From assembly GCA_033032865.1 (NCBI GenBank), contig JAWHQI010000004.1, positions 28,316,001 to 28,380,000 on the forward strand: a DNA stretch of 64,000 nt, in the 5' to 3' direction. Below the pieces are notes generated by a model that made no database searches, was not told where the DNA came from, and saw nothing but the letters and a program-made list of their open reading frames with translations. Shown here piece by piece: positions 33,897 to 45,389 of the stretch. Origin of the DNA: Dactylorhiza incarnata. Lineage: Eukaryota > Streptophyta > Magnoliopsida > Asparagales > Orchidaceae. A program made the translations under genes and the position numbers. Positions within the stretch are counted from its first letter, which is position 1. Each line of letters opens with the position of its first letter.

Positions 33897-35210
33897 TGTT
33901 GGGGAAATGATTTATCTTAACCCCTAAAAATGAGTAGAATAGAAATTCTAAGAATAAAAAATTAGTCTAAGTAAATATGCGTTGAATAGTATTCGACGCA
34001 ACGTCGAAGAGTAGTCGATGTTCCTCTCAGAATGAGTCGAAGTAGCTCTAAACAGAATTCGACGTAACCTATGTCGATGTAACTCTGACTTCTAGTCGAC
34101 GTATCTAGTGAAGTCGACGTATCTTAGTCGACGCACCTTCCATATTCTCCTCTCGACGTCCAGCCAGTCTAAAATCGGCGCTTCCGTCGAATAGTAATTG
34201 ACGTACGTCGATTTCTATGTCAAATTCAAAACATGCCAGATTTCTTTCCTTCTATCTGTAGATCTGAATTTTATGGAATGATATTAATCTTTTCTAGCCG
34301 TTTTGAATCAGTCTTTCCTTCTAAATGATTCTTGGCTAAATTGATTAAGTTTATTATGGATATTATTTGAAATCCGAATAATCTCTTTCCTTCTACAGAA
34401 ATATTGATTATAGAATCTTTTTTCTCTTACCATTTCTCTAACTGCTAATTGATTATTCTCCTATAGTATTCTTTGAATAAACAGAGCTATAAATAAGAGG
34501 GAAGTCGGTAGAGAAGAAGAAGAAGTGATCCACTCCATACATTTGAAATAGAGGAAAAGCTCCCAAGAGAAAAGTGAGAAAAGCCGAGAGAAGTGATAGT
34601 GTGCTGAAGCCAACAACAAGCCATCTCCTTCTCCTCTTTCTGAAGCCGTACTGCTGCAATCTCTGATAGCTCTCATTGAAAGAGAAAAAGACCTACAATC
34701 TCCTTCTCACTATAGAAGAGAGATTTCATTCACTATTTTTTGTGCTTCTAATCTTCTTGCTAGGAAGAAGATTCTTTCTTATTTAAAATTACTTCTTCTA
34801 CTTCTTCTTCTTATCTTCATTTCATTTTCAAACAGTGTAAAAGAGTTTTTAGAATCTCTCTTCAAAAAATTCAGTTGTACTGGTTCTAAGAGTCTCCTTA
34901 TCAAAAGACTCAGGCTGGTTCTAAGAGTCTCCTTATCAAAAGACTCAGTGCAAGATAGTGAATTCCTACCAAGGGGGTAGAAGAGTGGACTACCCAAAGT
35001 TTGGGGAACCACTATATTTCTTTGTGTTGTGCTGTGATTTTCTTTTTGCTATTTTGCTTAATTCTTGTTGGTGTGTGGGAAGCTTAACTCTGTGATTATT
35101 ACACACATATATATATATATATATATATTTTTTAATTTTGCACAAAGTACTTTTAAATCTCTATTCACCCCCCTCTAGAGAATTCTAGTGTGGTTAACTG
35201 TGCACTTTCA
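33897..35210 (+). repeat. 5' LTR of A2
   Basis: TGTTGGGGAAATG to TGTGCACTTTCA. TATA box GCTATAAATAAGAGG at 34486-34500. Two 35-bp units at about 34876-34946. Dense CGTCGA motifs at 33985-34215. C-run of six near 35170, against about 14 in the 3' LTR. Confidence 0.93.
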
Positions 35211-35212
35211 AT

Positions 35213-35224
35213 TGGTATCAGAGG
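35213..35224 (+). promoter_or_regulatory. primer binding site of A2 (tRNA-iMet type)
   Basis: TGGTATCAGAGG two bases after the LTR; matches the initiator-Met tRNA 3' end complement except at the last base. Confidence 0.9.
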
Positions 35225-35308
35225 GAGGTTGATCTAAAAAAGGTAACTCCTTGATCAAAAAGATCCTACCTCATACATATATATAGATTTCTAAAAACTA
35301 TTTTTCAC

Positions 35309-37615
35309 ATGGCACAAATCAAAGATTATGCTTCCACCAGACCACCAATTTGCAACCTTGAAAAGTTTGCACTTTGGAAAACAAGAATTAGGATCTATAT
35401 GAATTCTATTGATGAAGATTTGTTCAATGTTATTTTGACATGTCCCCCTAAGCCCTATAGAAAGGACTCAAGTGGTAAAGTGACTCAAACACTTGTCCCA
35501 AGGGCTGAGTGGACAGTTGAAGAAAAGAAGGTAGGAACAAGTGATGCAAAAGCTGTGAACATTCTTGTCTCAACCCTCTCAGATGAAATCTTTCAAAAGG
35601 TTGTTGACTGTGAATCCAAAGAAATCTGGGAGGCTCTTACAAAGATAGTAGAAGGAAGTGCTGATGAAAGAAAAGATAGAAAGACTCTATTGATCTCCCA
35701 ATATGAGAACTTTCAAAAGAAGCATGAAGAAAGCATATCTGAAATGTATGACAGATTCAGTCTGATCATCAATCAATTAAGGAGCTTGGATAGAGAGATC
35801 TCTCTCACAGAGATCAATGACAAATTGTTAATGAGTCTCCCAAGTTCATGGGACTCAAGAATATGAGCAATAAGAGATAGAAGAGGACAAAAGGAAATCT
35901 CAACAGATGCTCTCTTAGAAAAACTCAAATCCTATGAGCAACTACTGAAAACCAGAGAAGAGAAGGAAAGAAGGGAAAACACTCCAACCTCTTCAAAAGA
36001 TAGAAATATTGCATTAAAAGCAACAGAAGAAGAAATCTCTGTAACTGAAGAAGAACTATTCAGCCTCCTGGCCAGAAGATTCAAGAAATGCGTCAAGCCA
36101 GATGGGTCTAGAAGGAGAGAGTCAAAACCATGGTATGATAAGACTCCTACCAAAGATATTGTTTATTATTCCTGCAGGAAAATTTGACATATTGCTCCAG
36201 AGTGTCCAGAAAATGTTGAGAAAAAGAAAGATCTCAAGAAGAAAGGGAAGAAGAAAGAAAGAAGCTTCATTGCAGAAGCTTGGAGTGAGACAGATTCTGA
36301 AGACAACACTTCATCTAAAAGTGACAATGAAGAGTCTAAGCAAGAAGACCTATGCTTAATGGCTCTTGGAAGCATAGAAGAAGAATGTGTTGCTGAATCA
36401 TAGAGTGAAATAGGATCAGAAGGAAGCATCTCTTCAACATCAAAAGCAAATAGCCTTATTCTCACAGAGGAATCTGAGGATAAGGATGATGTAAGCATTT
36501 TTGATGAAATAGATTTTCTATGTGATGATTTTAAAAATGATTTTGAAAGACTTTGTTTAGATCAACTAAAAGCTAAACAAGAAATTAAGGATCTAAAAGA
36601 ACAAATTAATATGAGAAAAATAGAGGATACATGTTCAAAAAATTATGAACTAAGGTGTAAAATCTATAAAACAGAAAAGGACATTGATAGTGCTAAATTA
36701 GAAAATCAACTCCTTAAGAAGAAGATATCCCAAGCAAAAGCTTTTGAAGAATCTATAAAAGTCAGAAGCCAAACACTTAAAGAAATCACTGAAAAACAAA
36801 TAATCAGACATAAGAATCTGGGGTTAGGAGCTGATCCTTCAACTAGTTCAATACCATCTACCAAACCTGCTTGGATGAGCCCTGTTAAATTCACTAAACC
36901 CATCAAATCAACAAACTTAGAAGAAGACCTCACCTTCAAAGAGATAAACAACCTTAATGAATCATCATCATACCAGTCAGAAGAAGACTCTCAAACTACC
37001 TCTGAGAAAGCAACTATGCCAAAAGAAACAAGTTATACAGAAACAAAACTCCAATCAGAAAAAGGGAAAAATAAAATCTGTGAAGTAAAAATTGCGTCGA
37101 CTTCATATCGACGCATGAATGATAGTACGTCGAATTCTACTCGACGCAATCACTTAGATGCTTCGACCTCAAATCGACGCATGAATAAAAGTACGTCGAC
37201 TTACAATCGACGCAACTACTTCTATGCATCGATTCCAAATCAACGCAATCTAGAGAAAGCGCCGAATACATATCGACGCAACTCTCAACATACGTCGAAT
37301 AGATATCGACGCATAAAACCTCAGAGCAACTTAAATACAAGACATAGCCATTCTTCAAAAACTCTCTATCTTAACCCCCATTCAGGACCCTTTTATCCTG
37401 ATCAAAACTTCTATCCTAATCAAAACTCTTATCATAATCAAAACTTCTATCCTGATCAAAACTTTTATCCTAATCAACAACTCTACCCTAATCAGCATCT
37501 CTATTCCTCCCTAAACTCAAATTTCCAAAATCAAAAGACAATTAGATGTTATATCTGTAATAAAATTGGCCACACTGCCAAACAATGTTGGCACAATCAA
37601 TCCAACTGTTTATAA
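35309..37615 (+). pseudogene. gag: copia gag of A2, three in-frame stops
   Basis: One frame of about 769 codons from ATG 35309 to TAA near 37613. It is broken only by TGA 35864-35866, TGA 36185-36187 (inside the first zinc knuckle, where A1 has Gly) and TAG 36401-36403. Capsid-like part to residue 220, damaged first knuckle, acidic/serine region, coiled coil (residues 415-500), then a stretch at 37094-37316 where CGTCGA/TCGACGC repeats encode S-T-S-x-x-R-R-M-like peptides. Next come 18-bp repeats (YPNQN/YPDQN, 37385-37505) and a second, intact CCHC knuckle C-Y-I-C-N-K-I-G-H-T-A-K-Q-C. Coding stops there, where pol would begin. Confidence 0.9.
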
Positions 37616-38045
37616 AATTAGTCCAAGGGTGACTTAGAAAACCTTAGGATTAGGAAGAAATAACCCCTCAAGAAAAACCTGAAACTTTCAGACAAAGTAA
37701 AAATCAAGTCGATTCCTTAATCGACGCATCGTCGATAACTAAAAATGATTAGTAAACTCGACGTATGCGTCGACTCATATCGACGCATATGGTGATAGGA
37801 AAACCTATCAGACTATACCGACGCATACATCTACTTCCACTCGACGCAACGTCGACTTCATGAAAAAGAGCGGCAATACTAAAATATTTTCAGTCACATC
37901 TACTATTGTACCGAATAAACCTCGAGTTGTGTCTCGTGTCGACGTTTCATCTGACTTAAATAGACTCTTCAGTTAAAACTCAGCACGCTCCTTGCATCTC
38001 TCATCTCTCAGTCCAGCTATCTCTTCCTCTCTCTCACTGACCTAA
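37616..38045. other. spacer between gag and the extra gene of A2, CGTCGA-rich
   Basis: No gene. CGTCGA/TCGACG recurs many times (37706-37945). Pol would be expected here in a complete element. The last 100 bases (CTCAGCACGCTCC..., pyrimidine-rich) could be the leader of the downstream gene; I see no strong TATA box. Confidence 0.6.
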
Positions 38046-39822
38046 ATGGCTCCGAAGATCAACTCTGGTTTCGACATTGATCTTGAATCCTTCCAAGCCG
38101 CCGCCAAAAACTATAAGAGCATCATAGCTCTCTTCACGGAAGCTGGTTTAGACAAACTCATTTCCACAAGATGCAGAATCCTAGAGACAGAACTCACTGA
38201 GTTAATGAATCATGTTCAGATATCTGAGCAAGGAGAGATCACAGGAACACTCTATGAGACACCTATCTCAATCCCTGCAGAACACCTTAGGGACACCTTT
38301 GATCTTCCATCAGGTACACAATAACACTATTCTATCAAAAGGAAAGCAAATTATCTTCTAAGAATAGCTAAATGAATCTTCATCATCATTCCCTTATCAG
38401 GTGATGAACCTGTGGATCTCACCTCTGAGGAAACCAAGAATCTATTACTCATCATGAAGTTCTCCAAAGATAAACCAATCCACCAGAAGAAAATAGTTTT
38501 TTCTGAGGAATATAGGCTATTGGCAGACATAGTAGGAAAAGTTCTATTATGTAAGATCTCTGCCCATGATGTAGTGCCCAAGCAGCAACTGAACATCATG
38601 GGGGCCCTTGTACTGAAAAAGAAGGTTGACTGGGCCAGCTGCTTACTAAAAATGATAGGCTACAAATATTCTCACAAAGAGAATGCCTATATGAGGATCA
38701 TGAGTCAGGTACTCCTCCACTCCTTCCTGACCTATGTAGGTCAAAAGAATCCCCATTCCCCCTGGAAAAAGGATGTCCATAGCCCTCTTCTCAAAATGGA
38801 CCAGGCAAATTCCCAAGCCTGGTGCCATTCCAGGCAGGACTCCCTCTCCTCCTAACTCTCCTAGCCATCCATCCTCACCTCCTCCTCAGCATACAGACAT
38901 CTCTTCCCTACCTACATCATCCACACCAATAGTCTCTACTACCATCACAACTCCTATCATACCTACATCTTCACATCCACCTGCTCAACCCTCCTCTATT
39001 CCTCCACCTCCTCCATCACACTCACCTCATCACAATGATATAATCCTCTCTCCACCTTCATCACCTCCACCTCCACCTTTATATCCTACTCCAACACACT
39101 TTGAACCATCTCCATCCACTAAAACTCTCATCACCCAGTGTATCCAGTCAGCAACCCAACAATTTCAAGAAATGCTGGATGGACACTGTTCCCAACTTCA
39201 CTCCTCCATCATGCACATGCAAACCCAAATAGATGGGGTCAATGCCTCTGTGCAAAGCTTGAAGTCCTCTATCTCTTCCTCTAAAGTGACCAAGTCTTTC
39301 TTAACCTCCTTAGCAAAGAAGGTCAAGAAGGGGGAGAAATTAGATGAAGAGCAGCTCTCAAGTCATAAATCTCTCTCACGCAAGTCTCTTCCTACTTCAA
39401 AAGCTGATAGTCTTGCACTGCTTAAGACAATTGGGAATGAATTTGTACCAGAGCTACATACTGAGAACCAGATAACATATGTACTCTCTATATCAAGAGA
39501 AGCTACACAACAAGTAGTCCTCTTTTAAGGGGAGGCTAGCAGAGCAGAAGTTGAAAAGGAAACTGATGCTGAAGTTGAGAAAGAAAAAGAAGATGAAGCT
39601 CAGGGGGAGCCAAATGCTGACATGATTGAAGCTGGAGCTGAGAAAGAAACTGAAGAGGCAGAAGTAGAAGGCTCAAAGGATATTCCATCTAAGGGGGAGC
39701 AAACTGCTGTGACTCAGGGGGAGCTGAGTGAACCACATGTTACTGAGAAGGAGCAACTCTCTTCTTTAAAAACTTTAGTATTCACTAGGAAAAGGAAAAC
39801 TCCTCCTACCCCTCCTGAGTGA
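38046..39822 (+). pseudogene. extra spliced gene of A2: plant transposon-protein-like domain, proline-rich and coiled coil
   Basis: Function unknown. ATG 38046. Exon 1 to 38313, an 87-nt GT-AG intron (38314-38400), exon 2 in phase. The N-terminal 240 residues (LYETPISIPAEHLRDTFDLP, then VLKKKVDWASCLLKMIGY) resemble the 'putative plant transposon protein' domain (PF20167-like) found in other plant repeats; this is a pattern match only. A one-base shift near 38750 separates it from a proline/serine-rich region (PPPPPSHSPHH), then a helix (TQQFQEMLDGHCSQLHSSIM) and a charged tail. TAA at 39526-39528 breaks the tail, which then runs to TGA 39820-39822. There is no membrane segment, so a classic envelope is unlikely. 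G-rich purine tracts lie within the tail. Confidence 0.72.
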
Positions 39823-40016
39823 TGTGATGAACAATGTTGATATACTCTATATTTTTTTCCTCCATGCTTAAATACTGTTTATGAAGTCTGTGTATATGAT
39901 TCTATTTTCTTCTGATTACTTAACATATTTCTTTCCTATATATGAATGCCTTGCTGTGTTGATTAAAAGCTGATATAATTTCTCCCTGAATAGGATTAAG
40001 ACAAATAGGGGGAGAT

Positions 40017-41331
40017 TGTTGGGGAAATGATTTATCTTAACCCCTAAAAATGAGTAGAATAGAAATTCTAAGAATGAAAAATTAGTCTAAGTAAATATGT
40101 GTAGAATAGTATTCGACGCAACGTTGAAGTGTAGTCGACGTTCCTCTCAGAATGAGTCGAAGTAGCTCTAAACAGAATTCGACGTAACCTATGTCGACGT
40201 AACTCTGACTTCTAGTCGACGTATCTAGTGAAGTCTACGTATCTTAGTCGACGCACCTTCCATATTCTCCTCTCGACGTCCAGCCAGTCTGAAATCGACG
40301 CTTCCGTGGAATAGTAATCGACGTACGTCGATTTCTATGTCAAATTCAAAACACGCCAGATTTCTTTCCTTCTATCTGTAGATTCGAATTTTATGGAATG
40401 ATATTATTCTTTTCTAGCCGTTTTGAATCAGTCTTTCCTTCTAAATGATTCTTGGCTAAATTGATTAAGTTTATTATGGAAATTATTTGAAATCCGAATA
40501 ATCTCTTTCCTTCTACAGAAATATTGATTATGGAATCTTTTTTCTCTTACCATTTCTCTAACTGCTAATTGATTATTCTCCTATAGTATTCTTTGAATAA
40601 ACAGAGCTATAAATAAGAGGGAAGTCGGCAGAGAAGAAGAAGAAGTGATCCACTCCATACATTTGAAATAGAGGAAAAACTCCCAAGAGAAAAGTGAGAA
40701 AAGCTGAGAGAAGTGATAGTGTGCTGAAGCCAACAACAAGCCATCTCCTTCTCCTCTTTCTGAAGCCATAGTGCTGCAATCTCTGATAGCTCTCATTGAA
40801 AGAGAAAAAGACCTACAATCTCCTTCTCACTATAGAAGAGAGATTTCATTCACTATTTCTTGTGCTTCTAATCTTCTTACTAGGAAGAAGATTCGTTCTT
40901 ATTTAAAATTACTTCTTCTACTTCTTCTTCTTATCTTCATTTCATTTTCAAATAGTGTAAAAGAGTTTTTAGAATCTCTCTTCAAAAAATTCAGTTGTAC
41001 TGGTTCTAAGAGTCTCCTTATCAAAAGACTCAGGCTGGTTCTAAGAGTCTCCTTATCAAAAGACTCAGTGCAAGATAGTGAATTCCTACCAAGGGGGTAG
41101 AAGAGTGGACTACCCAAAGTTTGGGGAACCACTATATTTCTTTGTGTTGTGCTGTGATTTTCTTTTTGCTAATTTGCTTAATTCTTGTTGGTGAGTGGGA
41201 AGCTTAACTCTGTGATTATTACACATATATATATATATATATTTGTTTATTTTGCACAGAGTACTTTTAAATCTCTATTCACCCCCCCCCCCCCTCTAGA
41301 GAATTCTAGTGTGGTTAACTGTGCACTTTCA
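40017..41331 (+). repeat. 3' LTR of A2
   Basis: Full-length partner of 33897-35210. It follows the purine tract at 40006-40015 and is followed by the AAAAC target duplication. It carries a C-run of about 14 near its end. TATA box at 40606-40620. Confidence 0.93.
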
Positions 41332-41336
41332 AAAAC

Positions 41337-42951
41337 TGAGGAATAGAGCCTCATTATGAGCTCTGCTTCTGGTTGTTACACCTTGCTGGGCATTTCCAAT
41401 AATCTGTTCCAAGGGATGATCCCTGAGATGTCTTGTAGCTGCAGGTAATATGTGCTCTACTTGCTGAACTTCTTCCACTGGTTCAACAGCTTCTTCAGCA
41501 TCTTCAGCATCTTGCACCTCTTCTTCTTCCTTAACTTCTGCATCAGGATTTGCTTTACTTATGCTGGAAGGTTCTTGTATGGATAGTTCTTCCATTGCAT
41601 CTTCAATTCCTGTCAAAATAGAAGAACTGGGCCAGCCCTTATAGATTAGGCTGGACTCATCAAATACTACATGCATGGACTCTTCAACAACATGAGTTTT
41701 CTTGTTGTATACCCTATAGGCTCTACTATGTGAGCTATATCCAACAAGAATCCCCATGTTGCATTTTTCAGCAAACTTGGTTAATTGAGCTTTTCCGTTG
41801 TTTAGAATGTAGCAATTAGATCCAAAGATCCTAAAGTATGAAATTGTTGGTTGTTTGCCTTTCAAAATCTCATAGGGGGTAATTCCATGATCTTTATTGA
41901 TGGAATCTCCATTGAGAACATAACAGGCAGTATTGACTGCTTCAGCCCAGAAATATTCTGGGAGTGAAGAGTCACTAAGCAATGTTCTCCCAGCTTCAAT
42001 CAATGATCTATTCCTCCTCTCAGCCACCCCATTTTGTTGTGGGGTCCTTGGGGAGGAAAATTCTTGAATGATACCTAGTTCTTGACAGAACCTTGTCATG
42101 GCTTCATATTGAAACTCTGTGCCATGGTGAGACCTAGTTCTGACCACAGTACATTGCAAGTCATTCTGAATGCCCTTGACATGGCTTATGAAGACATTTA
42201 GAGTATCAGATTTCTTCCTAAGCAAAAATACCCATGTATATCTTGAGTGATCATCAACAATCACTAAGGTATACAACTTCCCTACTAAGCTTTGAATTGA
42301 CATAGGAACAAACAAGTCCATGTGCAATAGATAAAGACATCTCTTAGTGTCTTTGGAGCCAATACTTTTAAAAGTGGCCCTTGTTTGCTTACCCATTTGG
42401 CAAGCATGACATGGGCCATTTTTAACACATTTTAAATTAGGACTATTTCTAACCAAGTTCTTAAAGAATAGTCTATGCATTGTCTTGTAGTTGATGTGGG
42501 CAAGTCTCTTGTGCCATTGAACAAATAGAGACTCACTCTCATCTGCTACAAGACATACAGGAGAGGAAAAAGATTTGCAGATGAGATCTAAATAGTAAAC
42601 ATTTCCACTCCTAGTGCCTGAAAGAATGATCTCCAAGTCATCAGACTTTTTGATGAGGCACTTATCATTGTGAAATTCAATGACATGGACAAGATCACAC
42701 AGTTGGCTTATGCTGACAAGGTTGTGTTTCAACCCTTCAACATAAGCTACTTTTGTGAAAGAGACTATGCCATTTGTGATCATACTATAACCTCTGGTGA
42801 CTCCCTTTTCTGATCCCCCAAAGATGACTTTGGGTCCATTCTTCACAGGCTTGTAATCCTGTAGGAGACTCCTAGTTCCTGTCATGTGCCTTGAGCACCC
42901 ACTGTCCAAGTACCATATTTGATTGAGACTGGTACTTGAACTACCCTGCAA
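41337..42951 (-). pseudogene. pol: copia protease and integrase of H
   Basis: An almost unbroken minus-strand frame. Protease active site W-Y-L-D-S-G-C-S-R-H-M-T-G near 42915. The integrase zinc region has H-K-R-L-A-H and C-H-A-C-Q-M-G-K; first catalytic Asp in L-H-M-D-L-F. The second catalytic site reads S-H-H-G-T-E-F where S-D-H-G-T-E-F is usual. Glutamate in Q-N-G-V-A-E-R-R-N-R. The C-terminal part ends ...G-V-T-T-R-S-R at the A2 insertion point and would continue into the RT at 33891. Loss of the second Asp would abolish integration. A frameshift separates it from gag upstream. Confidence 0.9.
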
Positions 42952-43106
42952 AGAAGGATTTAGTTATCCTTAGGATCCCAAAGAGCTTTGGGTCCTAGGT
43001 GCCTGTTAGTTTGATGAAATACTCTCACACTAGCTACACTCCTAGCAGGAAAGCTCTTCTTTGCATTAGGTACATTGGGGTTGTACCAACAATCTATGGC
43101 AAAGTG

Positions 43107-44056
43107 TCACACTTTGCCACAACACCAACAATCATGAATATTGTATCTCCTTTTCTGAGCATTTTTCTGAATAGGTACAACACTGTGCACATGTTCAGAA
43201 GAGGAGACTGCAGCATTCTTCCTGTTTCTTTCAGCAATAATCTGACTAAAGGTTAATTTGTGGACAGTCTTGCTGCTCTTTGTCCAGATGGCCTCAGCTT
43301 GCTTTGGCTTAGCAGCCATACAAGATCTGAGGGAATCAGACACTGAGCAGCAGGCCTTGTCAACAGATTTGATAGTAGTCTTGCTTTTTGCTGAGGCAGA
43401 TTTGGAAGTGCTTGCTTCCTTGTTCTTGACAAAAGGTGCTGAAGCACCAAACATAAATGGTCCAGATTGGGCCATTTGTATTTCCTCATGGGGAGCTTTC
43501 ATTGCTCTCAAACCCATGCCCTCTCTTTCACTATGGGAAGGAGCATTTCCCTTCATATAGCAACTCCCAATCTTCCAGTGACCATGAATGCCTTCATGGT
43601 CATACCTGTTGGAAGGAAGCATCACCTTTTGAGAGGTGGGTTGAGGCTTAGCCTTCTTCTTGCTCTTTACTCCACTCCCTTCTCCTACTTCCATCTTGTT
43701 GAATCCATGTCCTCTCCTATTGGTTTGAGAGGAGAAGGTGTCAATAAGGGGAAGCACAGATTTGGGCTTGGAGAATTGAGCCACCAGGCTCTTCTCCTTC
43801 TCAAGCTTTTATTCAAGGTCCTTGATGACCTTGTTCTTCAGGGAAATAGTTCTTAATTGCACAATAGTTAACCCTTGTAGATGGCTAATCTGTCTACTCA
43901 TCTGAGCCACCACGGTGGTAGGTTCAGTATAGTCATTCTTAGTCATCTTGAGGGAAACAATTTCCTGGGCTTGCCTCTTGGCAAGCTTCTTGCTCTTCTT
44001 CAGAGCTTCCAAATGAATACCATACTTATCAATCAGTTGATTGAATTCTTCCTCAG
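43107..44056 (-). pseudogene. gag: gag C-terminal part of H
   Basis: Minus-strand frame leaving insert I at 44056. Coiled coil (DKYGIHLEALKKSKKLAKRQ), TAA at 43809-43811, then basic sequence and a CCHC knuckle C-W-C-C-G-K-V-(stop)-H-F-A-I-D-C, where TGA replaces the usual Gly. It continues shifted towards the protease at 42951. The N-terminal part of the same gag is at 50142-51568. Confidence 0.83.
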
Positions 44057-44061
44057 CATCC

Positions 44062-45389
44062 TGATAAATAGTAAATTATACGTATTTTAGTATAGTTTTT
44101 AGCTTAGTTTTAAGTAATATTGTACATATTTCTTGTAAAATATTGAACAAATCATCTGTTTTTGCTAATTTATATATATTTATATATTTTTATGAAAAAA
44201 GGAAATATATATAAAGTATTTAAAAATATATGTAAATATTTATTAAATAAAAACTTTATCTATATATGTAAATATAAACTATAAATAAGTTAAATATATA
44301 ATAATAAAATTTACTATATGAAAATATAATCTATAAGGAGTTATATATATATTTTGTGTATCTTATTTAGTGTATGTTTTATTTAAACGTATATTTTATT
44401 TAGTGTATAATAATGTTGTATAAAACTATAATATATTTATATATATATTAAGTTAATAAAAATCATTTTTTAGTTAGTTGTTTTATAATTAAAGTTAATA
44501 AAAATATGTTTTTAAATTTATTAATGTTGATATATTTTAAATTTAAAATATCTATAATATATATTATAAATAAACTATTTCCATTCTAAGCAGAGAAGTG
44601 CATTCGGTCTAGTGGTGTGGGTTTGGTTAACTTCGGCAAGTGGCCAGGGATCGAAACTGGGCCAACTCAATTTTGCACGGATTTAATCCGCTATCCGCAC
44701 CCCAGCCCTCCAGCTGTCTCGCCCGCCAGCTCAACTCCACGTGTCACGCGCCCGCCAGCCCACTACCTGCAACCCGCCAGCCGACCTGCAAGCTTCTATC
44801 CGCACACCAGCATTCTAACAGCTTCCAACCAGCTCATCCAAGTCAACCATCCAGCTCATCTCAGTCAACATTCCAGCCTATTTTAGAAGCTTCCAACCCT
44901 CTATCCGCAGACCATAAATTCTCTATAAATAGGAACCTCCCCCCTCACAAATTGCCTCTCTTGGATTGCCCATTTTGGGGTGATCTTCCACTTTTCTCAC
45001 TTTCTTTTTATATTTTGTATTTTCTTTTTATGTTTTGTATTTTTTAATGTAATTAATTAAATGTTGTATTTTTCTTTTTAGTGTATAGTTTAGTTTTTTG
45101 TTTTGTATTTTCTTTATAGCTTAGTTTTTTTTAGTTTTTTTTCTTTTTATGTAATTAAATGTTGTATTTTTATTTATTGTCTTTTTTTCTTGTAAACTCT
45201 TTATTATGGCAATAAAAAAAATTTAGTTTTTTTATTTCGTGCATTTTTCAATTTCGTAGTGTAGTTTTATTTCCTGCAATTCCAATTCTGTTTCGTCATT
45301 TCAATTCATAACTTAGCTTTATTTATGTCCTGTAAATTTAATTCATAACTTAGTTTTATTATCCGCACTTCAATTCCTGCATCTTTTCC
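44062..45389 (+). repeat. 5' LTR of I, lacking its 3' end
   Basis: TGATAAATAGTAAATTATACG onward, nearly identical to 48284-49621. TATA box CTCTATAAATAGG at 44921-44933. A tRNA-like block lies at 44605-44661. Homology to the other LTR stops after ATCTTTTCC. Confidence 0.85.
44605..44661 (+). promoter_or_regulatory. tRNA-like block (A- and B-box-like) inside the LTR of I
   Basis: CGGTCTAGTGG (44605-44615) fits the A-box consensus TRGYNNARNNG except at the first base. GATCGAAAC at 44649-44657 fits the SINE B-box GWTCRANNC. Spacing is about 33 bases, as in tRNA genes. The same block is at 48838-48894 in the other LTR (CGGTCCAGTGG and GATCGAAAC). It does not fold into an obvious full tRNA; it may be a SINE head absorbed by the LTR. 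Confidence 0.5.

Larger units (their letters stand above)
33897..41331 (+). mobile_element. Sirevirus-like element A2 inside H: gag plus a spliced extra gene, no pol
   Basis: LTRs 33897-35210 and 40017-41331, target duplication AAAAC (33892-33896 and 41332-41336). The interior holds an iMet primer site, gag to 37615, a short CGTCGA-rich spacer, a spliced gene at 38046-39822 and purine tracts ending TAGGGGGAGA at 40006-40015. There is no protease, integrase or reverse transcriptase, so movement must have depended on a relative. The two LTRs differ at scattered positions by eye. Disregarding A2 joins the integrase and RT regions of H. Confidence 0.93.

Noticed and set aside
44605..44680. Genuine tRNA gene
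   Set aside because: Only A- and B-box-like matches; no cloverleaf with acceptor pairing seen, and the block is duplicated within both LTRs.
44640..45047. 135-codon frame in the I LTR (and 48873-49184)
   Set aside because: Present in both LTRs across the TATA box region; a U3/R sequence, not a gene.
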